Shown piece by piece: positions 1 through 6,414 of a stretch of 19,052 nt of DNA. The position numbers were made by a program, and so were the translations under genes. The stretch is from an uncultured Collinsella sp. (GTDB lineage Bacteria > Actinomycetota > Coriobacteriia > Coriobacteriales > Coriobacteriaceae), in NCBI GenBank assembly GCA_900547835.1, contig URIJ01000016.1, positions 1-19,052 of the forward strand, read 5' to 3'. The notes beneath the pieces are model-generated. The model was not told the DNA's origin and searched no databases. It saw only the letters and a program-made list of their open reading frames with translations. The stretch's first letter is position 1. Every line of letters starts with the position of its first letter.

Positions 1-315
1 GCGATTACCTGGCTGTGTGGTGGCACGCGCGAGCAGATCGGCGCGACAGTCTCGAACACGCTCGGCAACGTTGGCGGCATCGTGTGCGATGGCGCCAAGG
101 CAAGCTGTGCCGCCAAGATTTCCGCTGCCGTTGATGCTGCGATTCTGGGTCACGATATGGCCATGCAGGGCCGCGGCTTCCGTGCCGGTGAGGGCCTCAT
201 TCAGGATACCGTCGAGCAGACGATCGCCAGCATGGGCTACGTGGGCCGTGTGGGCATGAAGGACACCGACGTCGAGATCCTCAACATCATGATCGGCAAA
301 ACTGAAATTTGTTAG
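1..315 (+). CDS. L-cysteine desulfidase / UPF0597 (CyuA) family, 3' end only
   Basis: This is the C-terminal part (104 residues) of a protein whose start lies outside the window; the frame is open from base 1 to TAG at 313-315. It contains NVGGIVCDGAKASCAAKI, a Cys-containing motif typical of the UPF0597 / L-cysteine desulfidase (CyuA, formerly YhaM) family, and ends with the family-like tail DTDVEILNIMIGK. Family members are Fe-S enzymes related to the alpha part of L-serine dehydratase; they break L-cysteine down to pyruvate, ammonia and sulfide in anaerobes. The two cysteines in CDGAKASC are probable cluster ligands, by family knowledge. The gene converges on the minus-strand HAD gene, with the 324-388 hairpin between them. 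An L-serine dehydratase relative is the main alternative. Confidence 0.8.
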   Translation, partial: AITWLCGGTREQIGATVSNTLGNVGGIVCDGAKASCAAKISAAVDAAILGHDMAMQGRGFRAGEGLIQDTVEQTIASMGYVGRVGMKDTDVEILNIMIGKTEIC

Positions 316-323
316 TTAATTAA

Positions 324-388
324 GTTGCGGTGAGATAGTTCCTAGATTCTCCCCGAGAGGCTCCAATTAGGAACTATTTCACCGCAAC
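324..388. repeat. Hairpin repeat copy A (21-bp arms) between convergent genes
   Basis: Left arm 324-344 and right arm 368-388 are complementary over 21 bases with one mismatch, around a 23-nt loop. The outer 15 bases (GTTGCGGTGAGATAG and CTATTTCACCGCAAC) recur almost unchanged at 8935-8999, while the inner arm bases differ. The element starts 9 bases after the stop of the desulfidase gene and ends 20 bases before the end of the HAD ORF, so it could end transcription from both sides, although neither side has a proper T run. Confidence 0.85.
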
Positions 389-408
389 CGCGTTTGATGT
401 TCTATTGG

Positions 409-1167
409 CTACGACAGTTCGTTGGCTACTTGGTGTTCGTAGAAGGCTTCTACTACGGCGTTGAAGTCGCGGGCGAAGTCTTCCATGGTTCCGCGCCAGG
501 TGGCTCGGCTGGGTTTTCCCTGGCCGACATAGGCGGTTTGAATGCCGCAGGCGGGGCTGGGGAAGTCGCGCTTGGGGTCGTTGCCCACCATGAGGACCTC
601 GTGCGGCTCGAGTCCCATCACCTGAAGCTGCTCTAGATAGTAGGTGGCATCGGGCTTGCAGCGGGTGGTGTTTCCCATGTGCGTGACGAGCTCAAAGGGG
701 GCGTCGGCCAGGTCGCCCCAACCCATGCGGCACTCGATGGCCCCCTGCGGAAAGCTGGGGTTGGTGAAGAGCGCGCAACGCAGTCCTGCGTCCTGTACAG
801 CCTGGAGCGCGGCGTGCGCGCCCGGCATGGCGTGGGCGTTGATGACATCGTCGTTCTTGTGCGGAAGAACTTCGCGGTCATAGTAGGTAAACGCCTCGTA
901 GATGAGGGGATCGGAGAGGCAGATCCCGCATCGGCGCTCGACCTCTTCTTGGTAAAACTCAAGATTGGTGCGGTTGTCCGTGCCGCTGCGGCGATTGGCG
1001 TTGAGGTCGACCAGGATGGTGCCGAGGCGCGCCATCGTGCCACCGCGGCTGCGGCGCCCGATATCCGCGAGCATCGAAGAGACATCCTTAAAATAGCGAA
1101 GGATGAACGCGTTGAGGTTGATGCTGAGAAGCGTTTCGTCCATATCGAAAACGACTGCTTTGAGCAC
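409..1167 (-). CDS. HAD-superfamily hydrolase
   Basis: A 252-residue protein with all four HAD phosphatase motifs. Motif I is FDMDET, with nucleophile Asp8 and acid/base Asp10. Motif II is LFTNPS (Thr135), motif III is Lys171 in CKPDATYY, and motif IV is VGNDPKRDF (Asp197, Asp201). The region between motifs I and II (about residues 20-115) is a long helical cap of the C1 type. It should be a cytosolic phosphatase of unknown substrate. The frame is open upstream to 1338, but GTG at 1167 is chosen because AGAAAGG lies 7 bases before it and motif I normally sits within the first dozen residues. An ATG at 1275 is a possible earlier start. The gene is transcribed away from rpsA and appears to be a single-gene unit. 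Confidence 0.8.
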   Translation of the reverse strand: MLKAVVFDMDETLLSINLNAFILRYFKDVSSMLADIGRRSRGGTMARLGTILVDLNANRRSGTDNRTNLEFYQEEVERRCGICLSDPLIYEAFTYYDREVLPHKNDDVINAHAMPGAHAALQAVQDAGLRCALFTNPSFPQGAIECRMGWGDLADAPFELVTHMGNTTRCKPDATYYLEQLQVMGLEPHEVLMVGNDPKRDFPSPACGIQTAYVGQGKPSRATWRGTMEDFARDFNAVVEAFYEHQVANELS

Positions 1168-1322
1168 GCGGGCACCTTTCTCGAAAAATCGATCTAGAAT
1201 CGTTGGCTCCGGATACTTTACCCCAAAGCCGAATGCCTGGCTGGTTATCGTCAAGTTGCGGAGACGTGTGTTCATAAGATTACGAAAAAGTCTCCACACG
1301 AGTAAAAAATCGCAGTTCACGC

Positions 1323-1351
1323 TTGAAATCGAACTCATTTCCCCGTAACCT
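1323..1351 (+). promoter_or_regulatory. Possible rpsA promoter in the HAD-rpsA divergent gap
   Basis: The gene-free stretch 1168-1482 separates two divergent genes. The best sigma70-like pair I see is TTGAAA at 1323-1328 and TAACCT at 1346-1351, 17 bases apart. It would give rpsA an untranslated leader of roughly 125 bases. The -10 match is weak (3 of 6), and I see no other convincing structure in the gap. The rpsA ribosome binding site GAAAGGGG lies at 1468-1475. Confidence 0.3.
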
Positions 1352-1482
1352 ATACGAACGTGATTGCATAAGCGTCACATTAGTATCTGTCGGCTCCCGA
1401 GTGTTCCTAAACGTTGTGTGCTTGTCGCACCCTTCTGTAGGTCCTAGCAATCGGGGCCCCGTAGTTCGAAAGGGGTCCACCT

Positions 1483-2649
1483 TTGAGTGAGATTCAGAAC
1501 TCGTCCATTTTCTCTCTTGACGATGTCAACGAGGAGGAGATGAACAACCTCATCGACGGTACGATTACCGACTTTGATGAGGGCGATCTCGTTAACGGCA
1601 CTGTCGTTAAGATCGAGCATGACGAGGTGCTCGTTGACATCGGATTCAAGTCCGAGGGCGTTATCCCGGTCCGCGAGCTGTCCATCCGCAAGGACGCTAA
1701 CCCTGCAGACATCGTTGCACTCGGTGATCCCATCGAGGCTCTGGTTCTCCAGAAGGAGGACAAGGACGGTCGTCTGGTCCTGTCCAAGAAGCGTGCCGAG
1801 TACGAGCGTGCTTGGAACCGCATCGAGGAGAAGTTCAACTCCGGCGAGAACGTCGAGGGCGAGGTTATCGAGGTTGTCAAGGGCGGCCTGATCCTCGACA
1901 TCGGCCTGCGTGGCTTCCTGCCCGCCTCCCTCGTCGACCTCCGTCGCGTCAAGGACCTCACCTCCTACATGGGCACCCGCATCGAGGCCCGCGTCATCGA
2001 GATGGACCGCAACCGCAACAACGTCGTCCTCTCCCGTCGCGTCGTGCTCGAGGAGTCCCGTAAGGCCGAGCGTTCCGAGATCCTGTCCAAGCTTAAGTCT
2101 GGCATGCGTCTCCAGGGCACCGTTTCCTCCATCGTCGACTTCGGCGCCTTCGTCGACCTCGGCGGTATCGACGGCCTCATCCACATCTCCGAGCTCTCCT
2201 GGAACCACGTCAACCATCCTTCCGAGGTTGTCAAGGTCGGCCAGGAGGTCGAGGTCGAGGTTCTCGACGTCGATCTCAACCGCGAGCGCATCTCCCTGGG
2301 TCTCAAGCAGACCACCGAGGATCCGTGGCGCGCACTGGTCAAGAAGTACCCCGTCGGCGCTATCGTCGAGGGCACTGTGACCAAGCTTGTCCCGTTCGGC
2401 GCTTTCGTCGATCTGGGCGAGGGCATCGAGGGCCTGGTGCACATCTCCGAGATGGCCAACAAGCACGTCGATCAGCCTTCTCAGGTCACCCACGTGGGCG
2501 ACAAGGTTCAGGTCAAGGTCATGGAGATCGACCTCGACCGTCGTCGTATCTCTCTGTCCATGAAGTCCGCTGCTGAGACTCTGGGCGTCGAGATCGAGGT
2601 TACCCCGCTGCCTTCCGAGAAGAAGGACGAGGAGACCGACGCCGAGTAA
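1483..2649 (+). CDS. rpsA: 30S ribosomal protein S1
   Basis: A 388-residue protein with four consecutive S1 (OB-fold RNA-binding) domains at about residues 35-102, 121-187, 206-276 and 292-361. The last two are classic copies, with the GAFVDLG core (221-227 and 306-312), the GL(I/V)HISE motif, and the ending RISL. Four domains fit actinobacterial and low-GC Gram-positive S1 proteins rather than the six-domain proteobacterial form. S1 helps the 30S subunit bind mRNA. Translation starts at TTG 1483, with GAAAGGGG 7 bases upstream. The acidic C-terminus (KKDEETDAE) is ordinary for the family. The gene stands alone and is closed by the terminator at 2674-2709. A long open frame on the opposite strand (1444-3015) is a by-product of its strong codon bias. 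Confidence 0.97.
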   Translation: MSEIQNSSIFSLDDVNEEEMNNLIDGTITDFDEGDLVNGTVVKIEHDEVLVDIGFKSEGVIPVRELSIRKDANPADIVALGDPIEALVLQKEDKDGRLVLSKKRAEYERAWNRIEEKFNSGENVEGEVIEVVKGGLILDIGLRGFLPASLVDLRRVKDLTSYMGTRIEARVIEMDRNRNNVVLSRRVVLEESRKAERSEILSKLKSGMRLQGTVSSIVDFGAFVDLGGIDGLIHISELSWNHVNHPSEVVKVGQEVEVEVLDVDLNRERISLGLKQTTEDPWRALVKKYPVGAIVEGTVTKLVPFGAFVDLGEGIEGLVHISEMANKHVDQPSQVTHVGDKVQVKVMEIDLDRRRISLSMKSAAETLGVEIEVTPLPSEKKDEETDAE

Positions 2650-2673
2650 ATCGGTTTGACGATCACTTGTTTT

Positions 2674-2709
2674 AAGGGATCCGTCCGCAATGGACGGGTC
2701 CCTTTTTTT
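2674..2709 (+). terminator. Intrinsic terminator of rpsA
   Basis: A 13-bp stem pairs 2674-2686 (AAGGGATCCGTCC) with 2692-2704 (GGACGGGTCCCTT), with a single G-T type mismatch and a 5-nt loop. It is followed by an uninterrupted T run to 2709. It lies 25 bases after the rpsA stop codon. Confidence 0.93.
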
Positions 2710-2787
2710 CATTTGCTGCTGAGGTGCGCGATGCTGCCCGGGCTGTCCACAGGCTATTGGGTTGTCAGTGCATGAAAAATGCCGACA

Positions 2788-2838
2788 TCCCGCCTCGGGG
2801 AGGAGGCGGGAACGCACCGAGTAGACGGAGGGGTGCGG
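2788..2838. other. Tandem hairpins in the rpsA-rnpB gap
   Basis: The 263-base stretch between the rpsA terminator and RNase P RNA holds no credible gene. It has a perfect 9-bp hairpin, TCCCGCCTC (2788-2796) with GAGGCGGGA (2803-2811) around a GGGGAG loop. Immediately after it CGCACC (2813-2818) can pair with the downstream GGTGCG. No T run follows, so this is not an obvious terminator. A small structured RNA or a leftover repeat are both possible. Confidence 0.5.
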
Positions 2839-2955
2839 AGCGCGGTCGCGTCTCGACTGACGACGTTGCCCATCGACAGGACCATTGTAGCGCATGGCGG
2901 TTCTTGGTTTATCGTGTCGAGCGTTTGCGTTGTGCCATTGCCTGCGGCAACGGTG

Positions 2956-2964
2956 TGCTACACT
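2956..2964 (+). promoter_or_regulatory. rnpB promoter, extended -10
   Basis: TGCTACACT at 2956-2964 is an extended -10 element (TGn plus TACACT). It lies the right distance (about 8 bases) before the predicted 5' end of RNase P RNA at 2973. A weak -35-like TTGCCT lies at 2938-2943 with a short 15-base spacer. Confidence 0.6.
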
Positions 2965-2972
2965 CTTGCACT

Positions 2973-3334
2973 GCTGAGTGGGCCAGACGGTCGCGCGATG
3001 TGCTGCTTGCAGCACGCGTGAGGAAAGTCCGGGCTCCAGAGGGCGGGATGCCGGCTAACGGCCGGGCGGAGTGATCCGACGGAAAGCGCCGCAGAAAAGA
3101 AGACTCCCACCTGCGCCGCAAGGCGTAAAGGGAAAAGCTGAAACGGTGGTGTAAGAGACCACCAGCGTCGTGGCAACACGGCGGCTTGGCAAGCCCCATC
3201 CGGAGCAAGCGCGAATAGGAACGCTATGGGCCGGCCCGGTCCGCGTTCGGGTAGCGTGCGTGGAACTGCACGGTAACGTGCAGACAAGATAAATGACCGT
3301 TCACGACAGAACCCGGCTTATCGGCCCACTCAGC
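2973..3334 (+). ncRNA. rnpB: RNase P RNA (type A)
   Basis: This is the catalytic RNA of ribonuclease P, which matures the 5' ends of tRNAs. The ends pair as helix P1: GCTGAGTGGGCC (2973-2984) with GGCCCACTCAGC (3323-3334). The universally conserved 5' segment GAGGAAAGTCCGGGCTCC starts at about 3020. The 3' conserved region ACAGAACCCGGCTTATCGG lies near 3306-3324, and together they form the P4 core. AGATAAATGACCG near 3287-3299 is also typical. The length of about 362 bases fits a bacterial type A molecule. The 5' end agrees with the promoter at 2956-2964. Confidence 0.96.
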
Positions 3335-3348
3335 ACTTTGTTGACGCT

Positions 3349-3453
3349 GCGAACCCGTCAGCGCGGCAATCTGCCTTTCAAGCCTTCGGGCATGACCATA
3401 AGGTCAATGCCCTCGTCTTTCAAGGCACCTTGCTCGCGCTGATGGGTTCTCGC
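3349..3453. repeat. Long imperfect hairpin downstream of rnpB
   Basis: Bases 3349-3397 and 3402-3453 are complementary along most of their length with small bulges. GCGAACCCGTCAGCGC pairs with GCGCTGATGGGTTCTCGC, the middle parts pair through CTTTCAAG-like segments, and the tip is GGGCATGACC / GGTCAATGCCC around ATAA. It begins 15 bases after the end of RNase P RNA and could serve as its terminator or processing signal, but no clear T run follows. The rest of the gap up to 3609 holds only an open hydrophobic frame without a start (see findings). Confidence 0.65.
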
Positions 3454-3609
3454 TTTCGTTTACGAAATCATTGGCGTCGTCATCCTTGACGTCTCGCTGT
3501 CTTTGCCTGCCATCGGCGTTGCCGTTCTATTTACTGGGGTTATCGGTACGGCCTTTGCCGTATTATTGAGGCTGTTTGTTGCCGCGCTTTATTTTGTTGA
3601 GGGGCTTTG

Positions 3610-4245
3610 TTGGACAGCTATTTTACTCTGCAATCGAATATTGAGGTTTCGGGCGAATTTGTGGACCGCAAGAGCCGGTTTATTGCCCAGCTGGTCCATA
3701 TTGAGTCCGAGGATGAGGCGAATGCCTTTATCGAGACCGTTCGCAAACGTCATTACGACGCTCGACACAATGTTCCCGCGTGGATTTTGGTCGATGGACG
3801 CGAGCGTCAAAGCGATGACGGTGAGCCGAGCCGCACGAGCGGTATGCCGACGCTCGAGGTGTTGCGCGGCGCGGGGCTCAAAAATGTTTGCTGCGTAGTG
3901 ACGCGCTATTTTGGTGGCACGCTGTTGGGGCCTGGTGGCTTGGTACGCGCCTATACCGCGGCGACGCAAGCGGCGGTGGCCGCGGCTCGGGAGGCCGGGC
4001 AGATCGTCGAGATGACGAGCGTCGTGCCTGTTGACGTGCATGTGGCCTATCCGCAGTATGAGCAGGTGCTTCGTTTGGCGCAGGATTCGGGTGCCAAGGT
4101 TTCGGATACCGATTACGCGGATGCCGTGACACTTCACTTGGTGTTTAAGGCGGGGGAGCAGGAGTCTTTTTGCGCCAGGATGCGCGAGCTTATGGCGGGG
4201 CGCGAGGAGATCGAGGTCGGTGCTCCCGTATTTGCCGAGTTCTAA
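3610..4245 (+). CDS. YigZ / IMPACT family protein
   Basis: A 211-residue protein of the YigZ (UPF0029, Impact N-terminal) family. The N-terminal IMPACT domain (about 1-125) shows KSRFIAQL, ARHNVPAW, SDDGEPSRTSG and the hallmark VVTRYFGGTLLGPGGLVRAY. A DUF1949-type C-terminal domain (about 135-205) follows. Eukaryotic IMPACT modulates translation stress signalling; the bacterial role is not settled. TTG at 3610 is chosen because AGGGG lies 5 bases before it and the protein then begins MDSYFT, matching the usual family start. A TTG at 3607 is too close to that site. A weak promoter may lie around TATTAT at 3561. The gene ends at the terminator at 4249-4299 and converges on the next gene. Confidence 0.87.
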   Translation: MDSYFTLQSNIEVSGEFVDRKSRFIAQLVHIESEDEANAFIETVRKRHYDARHNVPAWILVDGRERQSDDGEPSRTSGMPTLEVLRGAGLKNVCCVVTRYFGGTLLGPGGLVRAYTAATQAAVAAAREAGQIVEMTSVVPVDVHVAYPQYEQVLRLAQDSGAKVSDTDYADAVTLHLVFKAGEQESFCARMRELMAGREEIEVGAPVFAEF

Positions 4246-4248
4246 CGG

Positions 4249-4299
4249 CGACGGCCGGCGTGCTTTTGGATGGATCCCAAGCGCGCCGGCCGTCGTTTT
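4249..4299 (+). terminator. Intrinsic terminator of the yigZ-like gene
   Basis: A GC-rich stem of about 17 bp pairs 4249-4265 with 4279-4295, with one mismatch, followed by TTTT at 4296-4299. The stem core is ACGGCCGGCG / CGCCGGCCGT. It lies just after the stop of the yigZ-like gene and before the end of the convergent gene. Confidence 0.85.
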
Positions 4300-4312
4300 C
4301 TGTTGCTGCCAT

Positions 4313-4759
4313 TTACTCGGCGAGCTGCTTTAGCATATCGCAGGCGATTTCGACGGCATCGTCGATGCAGCCGGGGCAGCTGCGGAGCGGACCCTTGTCC
4401 GATCCGATGCCCTTGAGCGTGCCGCAGACGGTCGTCGTGTTCTTCTCGCCAAAACGCTTGGCGATTTCGCGCGACAGCTTGTAGGTCTGGCCCTTGGTCT
4501 TGGGGTTTTCCATGCCGTCGCTCATCACGAAGCCCATGATGGCCACGGCGCCCGAGATGGCGCCGCAGGTTTCGGTCATGCCGCCCATGCCGGCACCAAA
4601 GCCCTCGGTGAGGGTAAAGGCGATCTGGGGGTCGAGTCCGACGGCAGGCGCGAGGGTGCAGGCGACGGCCTGGGCGCAGTTAAAGCCGCGGGCGTGGTAT
4701 TCGGCAGCCTGAGCCTGACAGGCGTTGATGTCGAGCTGGGCCGTATCGATTTGCTTCAT
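4313..4759 (-). CDS. C-GCAxxG-C-C family (probable redox) protein
   Basis: A 148-residue protein of the C_GCAxxG_C_C family, named for its cysteine pattern. Cys28 lies in FNCAQAV, CGAISG at 65-70 corresponds to the GCAxxG core, Cys112 lies in VCG, and Cys128 and Cys131 form CPGC. It is Gly/Ala-rich and cytosolic by sequence, with no signal peptide. Family members are widespread in anaerobes and are thought to be redox proteins that bind metal or an Fe-S cluster; no reaction can be assigned. The ATG at 4759 has AAGGAGA 5 bases upstream. The frame stays open to 4867, with an alternative ATG at 4831 behind ATGAGG. The gene is divergent from the O-acetylhomoserine sulfhydrylase-like gene, and the 230-base gap between them shows no convincing riboswitch. 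Confidence 0.82.
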   Translation of the reverse strand: MKQIDTAQLDINACQAQAAEYHARGFNCAQAVACTLAPAVGLDPQIAFTLTEGFGAGMGGMTETCGAISGAVAIMGFVMSDGMENPKTKGQTYKLSREIAKRFGEKNTTTVCGTLKGIGSDKGPLRSCPGCIDDAVEIACDMLKQLAE

Positions 4760-4989
4760 CGTTGTCTCCTTGGTTACGGTGTACTCGCCTATGGTACCCG
4801 TGACGGTGCATGTAATCATCGAGAGCTTCATGTATGCCTCATTTTTATCTATCGAGCAAATGCCCAAGGCTTGAGATAAAACCCTTGATTAATTAGTCCC
4901 ATAACCTACCTTTGGGATGGGTTGAGAGGGGTGCAGGGTAGCGGTATCGTGAACCGAATAAAACTAAAACCCAGGCAAGGGAGCAAGAT

Positions 4990-6273
4990 ATGAGCGAGCA
5001 GACTATCGGTACCACATGTGTTCAGGGCGGCTACCGCCCGGGTGACGCGGAGCCGCGCCAGGTGCCTATCTACCAGTCCACCACGTGGAAGTATGATACG
5101 TCCGAGCATATGGGCAAGCTGTTTGACCTGGAGGAGTCCGGTTACTTCTACAGCCGCCTGCAGAACCCCACGTGCGATCTGGTTGCTGCCAAGATCTACG
5201 AGATGGAGGGCGGCACCGCTGCGATGCTCACGAGCTCGGGCATGGCTGCGAACTTCCTCGCCATCTTTAACGTCGCCGGTGCCGGTGATCACGTGGTTGC
5301 GTGCTCTGCCATCTACGGCGGCACGTACAACCTGCTGGCTCACACTATGGGCCGCATGGGCCTGACCTGCACGTTCGTCGCACCCGACTGCACCGATGAG
5401 GAGCTGGAGGCCGCTTTCCAGCCCAACACCAAGCTCGTCTTTGGCGAGACCATCGCTAACCCCGCGCTTGCCGTGCTCGATATTGAGCGCTTTGCCAAGG
5501 CCGCGCACGACCACGGCGTGCCGCTGATGGTCGACAACACCTTCCCGACGCCCGTGATGTGCCGTCCTTTTGAGTGGGGCGCCGACATCGTTACGCACTC
5601 CACCACCAAGTACATGGATGGACATGCGGCCTACCTGGGCGGCGTGATCGTCGACCACGGCCAGTTTGACTGGATGGCCCATGCGGACAAGTTCCCGGGT
5701 CTCACCACGCCCGACGAGAGCTACCACGGCGTGACCTATGCCGAGAAGTTCGGCCGCGAGGGCGCCTTTATTACCAAGGCTACCGCGCAGCTCATGCGCG
5801 ACCTCGGCCCCATGCAGAACCCGCAGGCGGCGTTCTTCCTGAACAGCTCGCTCGAGAGCCTGCACGTGCGTATGCCGCGCCATTGCGAGAACGGTCTGGC
5901 GGTCGCCAAGTTCCTGCAGGGCCACCCCAAAGTGCGCTTCGTGAGCTATCCGGGCCTAGAGGGCGACAAGTACTACGACATGGCTCAGAAGTACATGCCC
6001 AACGGTACCTGCGGCGTCGTGAGCTTTGGCTTTACCGGTGGTCGTGCGGCGGCCGAGACCTTTATGAAGAGTCTTAAGCTCGCCCAGATTGCCACGCACG
6101 TGGCCGATGCCCGCACCTGCTGCCTGCACCCGGCAAACGCCACCCATCGCCAGATGAACGACGAGGAGCTCATCGCCTGCGGCATCTCCGCTGACATGGT
6201 GCGCCTGTCGTGCGGCCTTGAGGACACGGCCGATCTGATTGCCGACCTTGAGCAGGCGCTCGAGCAGTGCTAG
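4990..6273 (+). CDS. O-acetylhomoserine aminocarboxypropyltransferase (sulfhydrylase)
   Basis: A 427-residue PLP enzyme of the Cys/Met metabolism family (fold type I). The internal aldimine lysine is Lys207 in HSTTKYMDGH. The PLP phosphate contacts Tyr54 and Arg56 of the neighbouring subunit lie in YSRLQNPT, the glycine-rich TSSGMAA is at 81-87, and Asp182 in MVDNTF contacts the pyridine nitrogen. The length, near 430, and the N-terminus TxCVQGGY fit MetY-type enzymes, which make homocysteine from O-acetylhomoserine and sulfide, better than the shorter cystathionine enzymes. A methionine gamma-lyase-like activity cannot be excluded. The ATG follows AAGGGAG with a 6-base gap. The gene stands alone and ends at the 6343-6389 terminator. 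With the cysteine desulfidase at the left edge it points to sulfide-based sulfur metabolism. Confidence 0.9.
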   Translation: MSEQTIGTTCVQGGYRPGDAEPRQVPIYQSTTWKYDTSEHMGKLFDLEESGYFYSRLQNPTCDLVAAKIYEMEGGTAAMLTSSGMAANFLAIFNVAGAGDHVVACSAIYGGTYNLLAHTMGRMGLTCTFVAPDCTDEELEAAFQPNTKLVFGETIANPALAVLDIERFAKAAHDHGVPLMVDNTFPTPVMCRPFEWGADIVTHSTTKYMDGHAAYLGGVIVDHGQFDWMAHADKFPGLTTPDESYHGVTYAEKFGREGAFITKATAQLMRDLGPMQNPQAAFFLNSSLESLHVRMPRHCENGLAVAKFLQGHPKVRFVSYPGLEGDKYYDMAQKYMPNGTCGVVSFGFTGGRAAAETFMKSLKLAQIATHVADARTCCLHPANATHRQMNDEELIACGISADMVRLSCGLEDTADLIADLEQALEQC

Positions 6274-6342
6274 GCTAGCGTGCGTGCGAGGCGTGGGACG
6301 GCTTTTCGGCTGACGACGTCCTCATAGTTCCGATTCCGTAGG

Positions 6343-6389
6343 CGGGACCCCGATCGTGTCCGTTTGTAGGCGATTGGGGTCCCGTTTTT
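6343..6389 (+). terminator. Intrinsic terminator of the metY-like gene
   Basis: A 14-bp stem pairs CGGGACCCCGATCG (6343-6356) with CGATTGGGGTCCCG (6371-6384), with one G-T mismatch, followed by TTTTT at 6385-6389. It lies 70 bases after the stop and just before the start region of the MFS gene. Confidence 0.92.
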
Positions 6390-6414
6390 GCGTTGCACGA
6401 TAGAAAGGATATAC

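Noticed and set aside
1444..3015. A 523-codon open frame on the minus strand across rpsA
   Set aside because: It mirrors the strong codon bias of rpsA, its translation is repetitive (Asp/Leu/Val-rich) with no domain, and it runs through the rpsA terminator and into rnpB.
4860..4989. Possible SAM riboswitch upstream of the metY-like gene
   Set aside because: The gap is short and I found only a weak CCCAT / ATGGG pairing, with none of the SAM riboswitch core sequences.
4906..5925. A 339-codon minus-strand frame across the metY-like gene
   Set aside because: It is antisense to an unmistakable PLP enzyme and has no domain or ribosome binding site of its own.
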